Source of the DNA: JBIQKZ01 sp044464765 | Lineage (GTDB): Bacteria; Pseudomonadota; Gammaproteobacteria; Burkholderiales; Burkholderiaceae_B | Length of the DNA: 64,000 nucleotides | Direction of reading: 5' to 3' | Assembly (NCBI GenBank): GCA_044464765.1 | Contig: JBIQKZ010000002.1 | Location: forward strand, 200,266 to 264,265 | Part shown: positions 61,859 to 64,000 of the stretch, one piece after another | Numbering within the stretch: the first letter of the stretch is position 1 | Layout: each line of letters starts with the position of its first letter | The notes under the pieces: model-generated | The model's database searches: none | The model's input: the letters and a program-made list of their open reading frames with translations, nothing else | Told to the model about the DNA's origin: nothing | Program-made: the position numbers and the translations under genes

Positions 61859-63193
61859 CTAATGTAGTGGTCGAGCCACTGTAAACCCCATAGTAACCAA
61901 TCGATCGACCGTCCTACAAAACGTTTTTCCGCCATGCATTCGAGCTATCGCGGCAACGATTGCTAGCCCCAGCCCAAGATGACCTCGATCGCTAGACGCC
62001 TGCTCTGCTGGTAACCTGACGAACCTCCCAAAACACCTAACCAGGTGCTCTTGTGCGACAGGCGAGCCAAGATTACAAACTGCGATCCGCACCTCTTCGT
62101 CTGCTGTTTCCGCCACGATCAGCACATCGGTGAACGCGTCGGCATGCCGGATCGCGTTTGATAGCAAATTCGACACGGCGCGTTGAAAAAGCGTACGGCT
62201 TATCATTGCTGAGGCGTCGCCCACTAGCAGTAACTTCACATCAGCTTCCTCGGCCTGAGCCTCGTGATAATCCATAACCTCCTGGATGGTAATGGCAATA
62301 CTGTTGGTCTGTTCTGTCTTAATCCGCGCGCCGCCATCGGCCCGTGCGAGGAGCAATATGTCGCTGATGACTCTTTCCATTCTGTGTAGATCTTCCAGAT
62401 TAGAAGCGAGCATTTCGTTAAGCGAATGCTCATAGCGTTTCGTACTTAATGCCAACTCGGTTTCACCAATCAGCGTTGCTAACGGCGTCCTTAACTCATG
62501 GGCTAGATTGGCATTAAATTCCTCCATCTGAGCATAGGCACCTTCGATACGTTCAAGCAACGCGTTGAACTGGGCGATCAGCGGTAGAATTTCTGCCGGA
62601 GGGGTCTTCGTCTCCAGTCGCTCGCCCAACCGTTCTGGAGACAGCTTTGCGACCTGGCGACTCAATGCATCGATCGGAGTCAGCGCCCTGCGAACCAACC
62701 ACGCGGCACCTAACGAAGCGAGTACTGCGCCTAAAATTGCGCCAATAAACAGAGCCAGTGCCAAGCGTTTGAGAAAACGGACGTCAGAAGTGATGTCCAT
62801 GGTCAGTTGCGCTTGGATCGGTCCAGTCGATAGTCCATACTCAGGTAGCTTAAACGTAAGCTGCCGAAACATGCTTGCTTTGGCGTTTAATGGTCTTTTG
62901 CCAAACGTCTGGGTCACACTGCTACTTTGCAGAACTAGCGAGAGCTCTGGATGGCCATGGAAGAAATCCAAGAGCTGATGTTGCAACGATTCGAGGCTAT
63001 CTTTAGATACATTTTCCGTAGTTAAATGCAGAATCGCCCTCTGCTTTTCCGCCAAAAGCTCGGTCTGACGGGTCGCGAAATTCGAACTAATAACAAGATA
63101 GACAGCTGTACAGATCAGTCCTACACTTACCAAGGTCTGTATCGCGAGCCAGCGCGAAAGTCGGCCTCGAATTGAGTTTGAGCAACTCAACAT
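61859..63193 (-). CDS. Sensor histidine kinase (heavy-metal/PmrB-like)
   Basis: 444 residues. Two membrane helices (about 15-37 and 145-168), HAMP segment, phosphoacceptor His in EFNANLAHELRTPLATLI, N box AVSNLLSNAIRHADAF and G box GHLGLGLAIVAAIARMHGG. The periplasmic sensor region has no obvious metal motif. Its ATG overlaps the regulator stop by seven bases. It differs clearly from the CopS-like kinase at 40733, so it is a second, parallel system. Confidence 0.92.
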   Translation of the reverse strand: MLSCSNSIRGRLSRWLAIQTLVSVGLICTAVYLVISSNFATRQTELLAEKQRAILHLTTENVSKDSLESLQHQLLDFFHGHPELSLVLQSSSVTQTFGKRPLNAKASMFRQLTFKLPEYGLSTGPIQAQLTMDITSDVRFLKRLALALFIGAILGAVLASLGAAWLVRRALTPIDALSRQVAKLSPERLGERLETKTPPAEILPLIAQFNALLERIEGAYAQMEEFNANLAHELRTPLATLIGETELALSTKRYEHSLNEMLASNLEDLHRMERVISDILLLARADGGARIKTEQTNSIAITIQEVMDYHEAQAEEADVKLLLVGDASAMISRTLFQRAVSNLLSNAIRHADAFTDVLIVAETADEEVRIAVCNLGSPVAQEHLVRCFGRFVRLPAEQASSDRGHLGLGLAIVAAIARMHGGKTFCRTVDRLVTMGFTVARPLH

Positions 63194-63882
63194 TCGGCAT
63201 CCCGAGCCTCAATTACATAGCCCATGCCGCGCACGGTGTGTATGAGTTTGTTCTCGAACGGACCATCCACCTTTGCGCGTAATCGCCGCACGGCCGCTTC
63301 AACTACGTTAGTATTATTGTTGAAATTAATATCCCATACCTGTTCCGCTAAAGTCTGCCGAGACAAGACTTGGCCACGCTTTCGCATGAACAACTGGAGC
63401 AAAGCGAACTCCTTCACAGTCAAGTTGATCGGCTGCTCGTTCCGATAGACGCGTCGGCGCAGAAGATCCAACTCTAGATCAGCTACGCGAACGATATTCG
63501 TGTGGGAGTCAGTCAAGTTTGCAGGATCGTTCCTACGAACCAACGCGAAGATCCGAGCCATGAGCTCGGTCAGCGAGAAGGGCTTGGGAAGGTAATCGTC
63601 AGCGCCATCCTCCAGCCCTCTTACCCGGTCTTCAACCCGGTCTCTTGCGCTAAGCATGAGCACTGGCACACGACTCTGCTTGCGCAGCTCGCGTAATAGT
63701 TGAAATCCATCCATACCCGGCAACATTACATCCAGAAGGATAAGATCGTATGGGGTTTCCCGTGCGAAATATAGACCTTCCCTGCCATCGCCAGCCACAT
63801 CAACCACATAGCCATGTTCCGTCAATGCTCGACGTAAGTAGTCCGCAAGCTTTCTTTCATCTTCGACCACAAGAACTTTCAT
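63187..63882 (-). CDS. Response regulator, OmpR family (heavy-metal type)
   Basis: 231 residues. Receiver with Asp51 (LILLDVMLPGMDGF), KPFSLTELMARIF and a winged-helix output domain (NNNTNVVEAAVRRLRAKVD, HTVRGMGYVIEA). ATG at 63880-63882 matches the family N-terminus MKVLVVEDE; a GGAGG lies 13 bases upstream. First gene of the operon with the kinase. Target genes could include the porin and DUF4148 protein; this is inference from position. Confidence 0.92.
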   Translation of the reverse strand: MKVLVVEDERKLADYLRRALTEHGYVVDVAGDGREGLYFARETPYDLILLDVMLPGMDGFQLLRELRKQSRVPVLMLSARDRVEDRVRGLEDGADDYLPKPFSLTELMARIFALVRRNDPANLTDSHTNIVRVADLELDLLRRRVYRNEQPINLTVKEFALLQLFMRKRGQVLSRQTLAEQVWDINFNNNTNVVEAAVRRLRAKVDGPFENKLIHTVRGMGYVIEARDAEC

Positions 63883-64000
63883 TGCGGGTGTGATTCCTCC
63901 ATGGGATAAGGGCTGAGCGCACAGTGGCGCGTGAGGCGACACCGCATTGTCAAACGCATTCTAAATTTGAGCCACTTCGCGCAGTATTGCGCAAAGTAAA

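Overview
The window looks like a chromosomal segment of a beta-proteobacterium of the order Burkholderiales, probably Alcaligenaceae. The evidence is the type of classical porin, a DUF4148 protein, GC-rich coding sequence and many Tat- or Sec-exported redox proteins; genus is inference. It has two unlike halves that meet near position 16,340.

Left half (1-16,331), ordinary chromosome with decay. It holds yajQ, lrgAB, an MFS exporter, a DUF3008 protein, an alpha/beta hydrolase, an extradiol dioxygenase diverging from a LysR regulator, an FMN hydroxy-acid oxidase, an AraC regulator diverging from an AhpD-like protein, and a YggS-like PLP protein. Two type II toxin-antitoxin pairs follow (GNAT/DUF1778 and PIN/FitA-type). 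Several genes are broken: a FrnE/DsbA oxidoreductase with one in-frame TGA, fused scraps of an aldo-keto reductase and an SDR, a dihaem cytochrome c frameshifted at a 20-bp perfect inverted repeat, and a FAD oxidase with an internal deletion. A second vapC survives only as its last codons.

Boundary. At 16,332-16,346 the minus strand carries the last codons of guaA (Ile-Glu-Trp-Glu-stop) with no guaA body, followed by a terminator. The 3' end of guaA is a known integration site of ICEs and islands, so I read this as one end of an island that fills the rest of the window and continues past it. Just inside lie an AlbA/Schlafen-type ATP-binding protein, a 348-residue protein of unknown function, and scraps of radC, a gene coupled to it, and an IS30-family transposase.

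Right half (20,877-63,882), copper-resistance island. It contains copper P-type ATPases (one intact with YHS domain, one split by TAG, one with an unusual CPD motif), copA/copB, a multicopper oxidase fused to a DUF4396 membrane domain, CopZ and another HMA protein, three DUF2933-type membrane proteins, DUF411 proteins, three cupredoxins, three cytochromes c (one broken), Met-rich periplasmic proteins and two CopRS-like two-component systems. Eight copies of a palindrome ATTACA-N4-TGTAAT (five exact) lie mostly upstream of these genes and probably form the CopR regulon. copZ instead has a CueR-type promoter with a 19-bp spacer, yet no cueR is present.

Embedded in the island is a minus-strand operon (38,849 to 28,090) whose genes mostly overlap by a few bases: DUF2933 protein, membrane methyltransferase, CPD-type ATPase, beta-CASP RNase, AMP-phosphorylase-type thymidine phosphorylase, PRPP synthetase, phosphoketolase, acetate kinase. 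It suggests a route from RNA and nucleotides through pentose phosphate to acetyl phosphate and ATP, linked to metal export. This operon is the most unusual system in the window.
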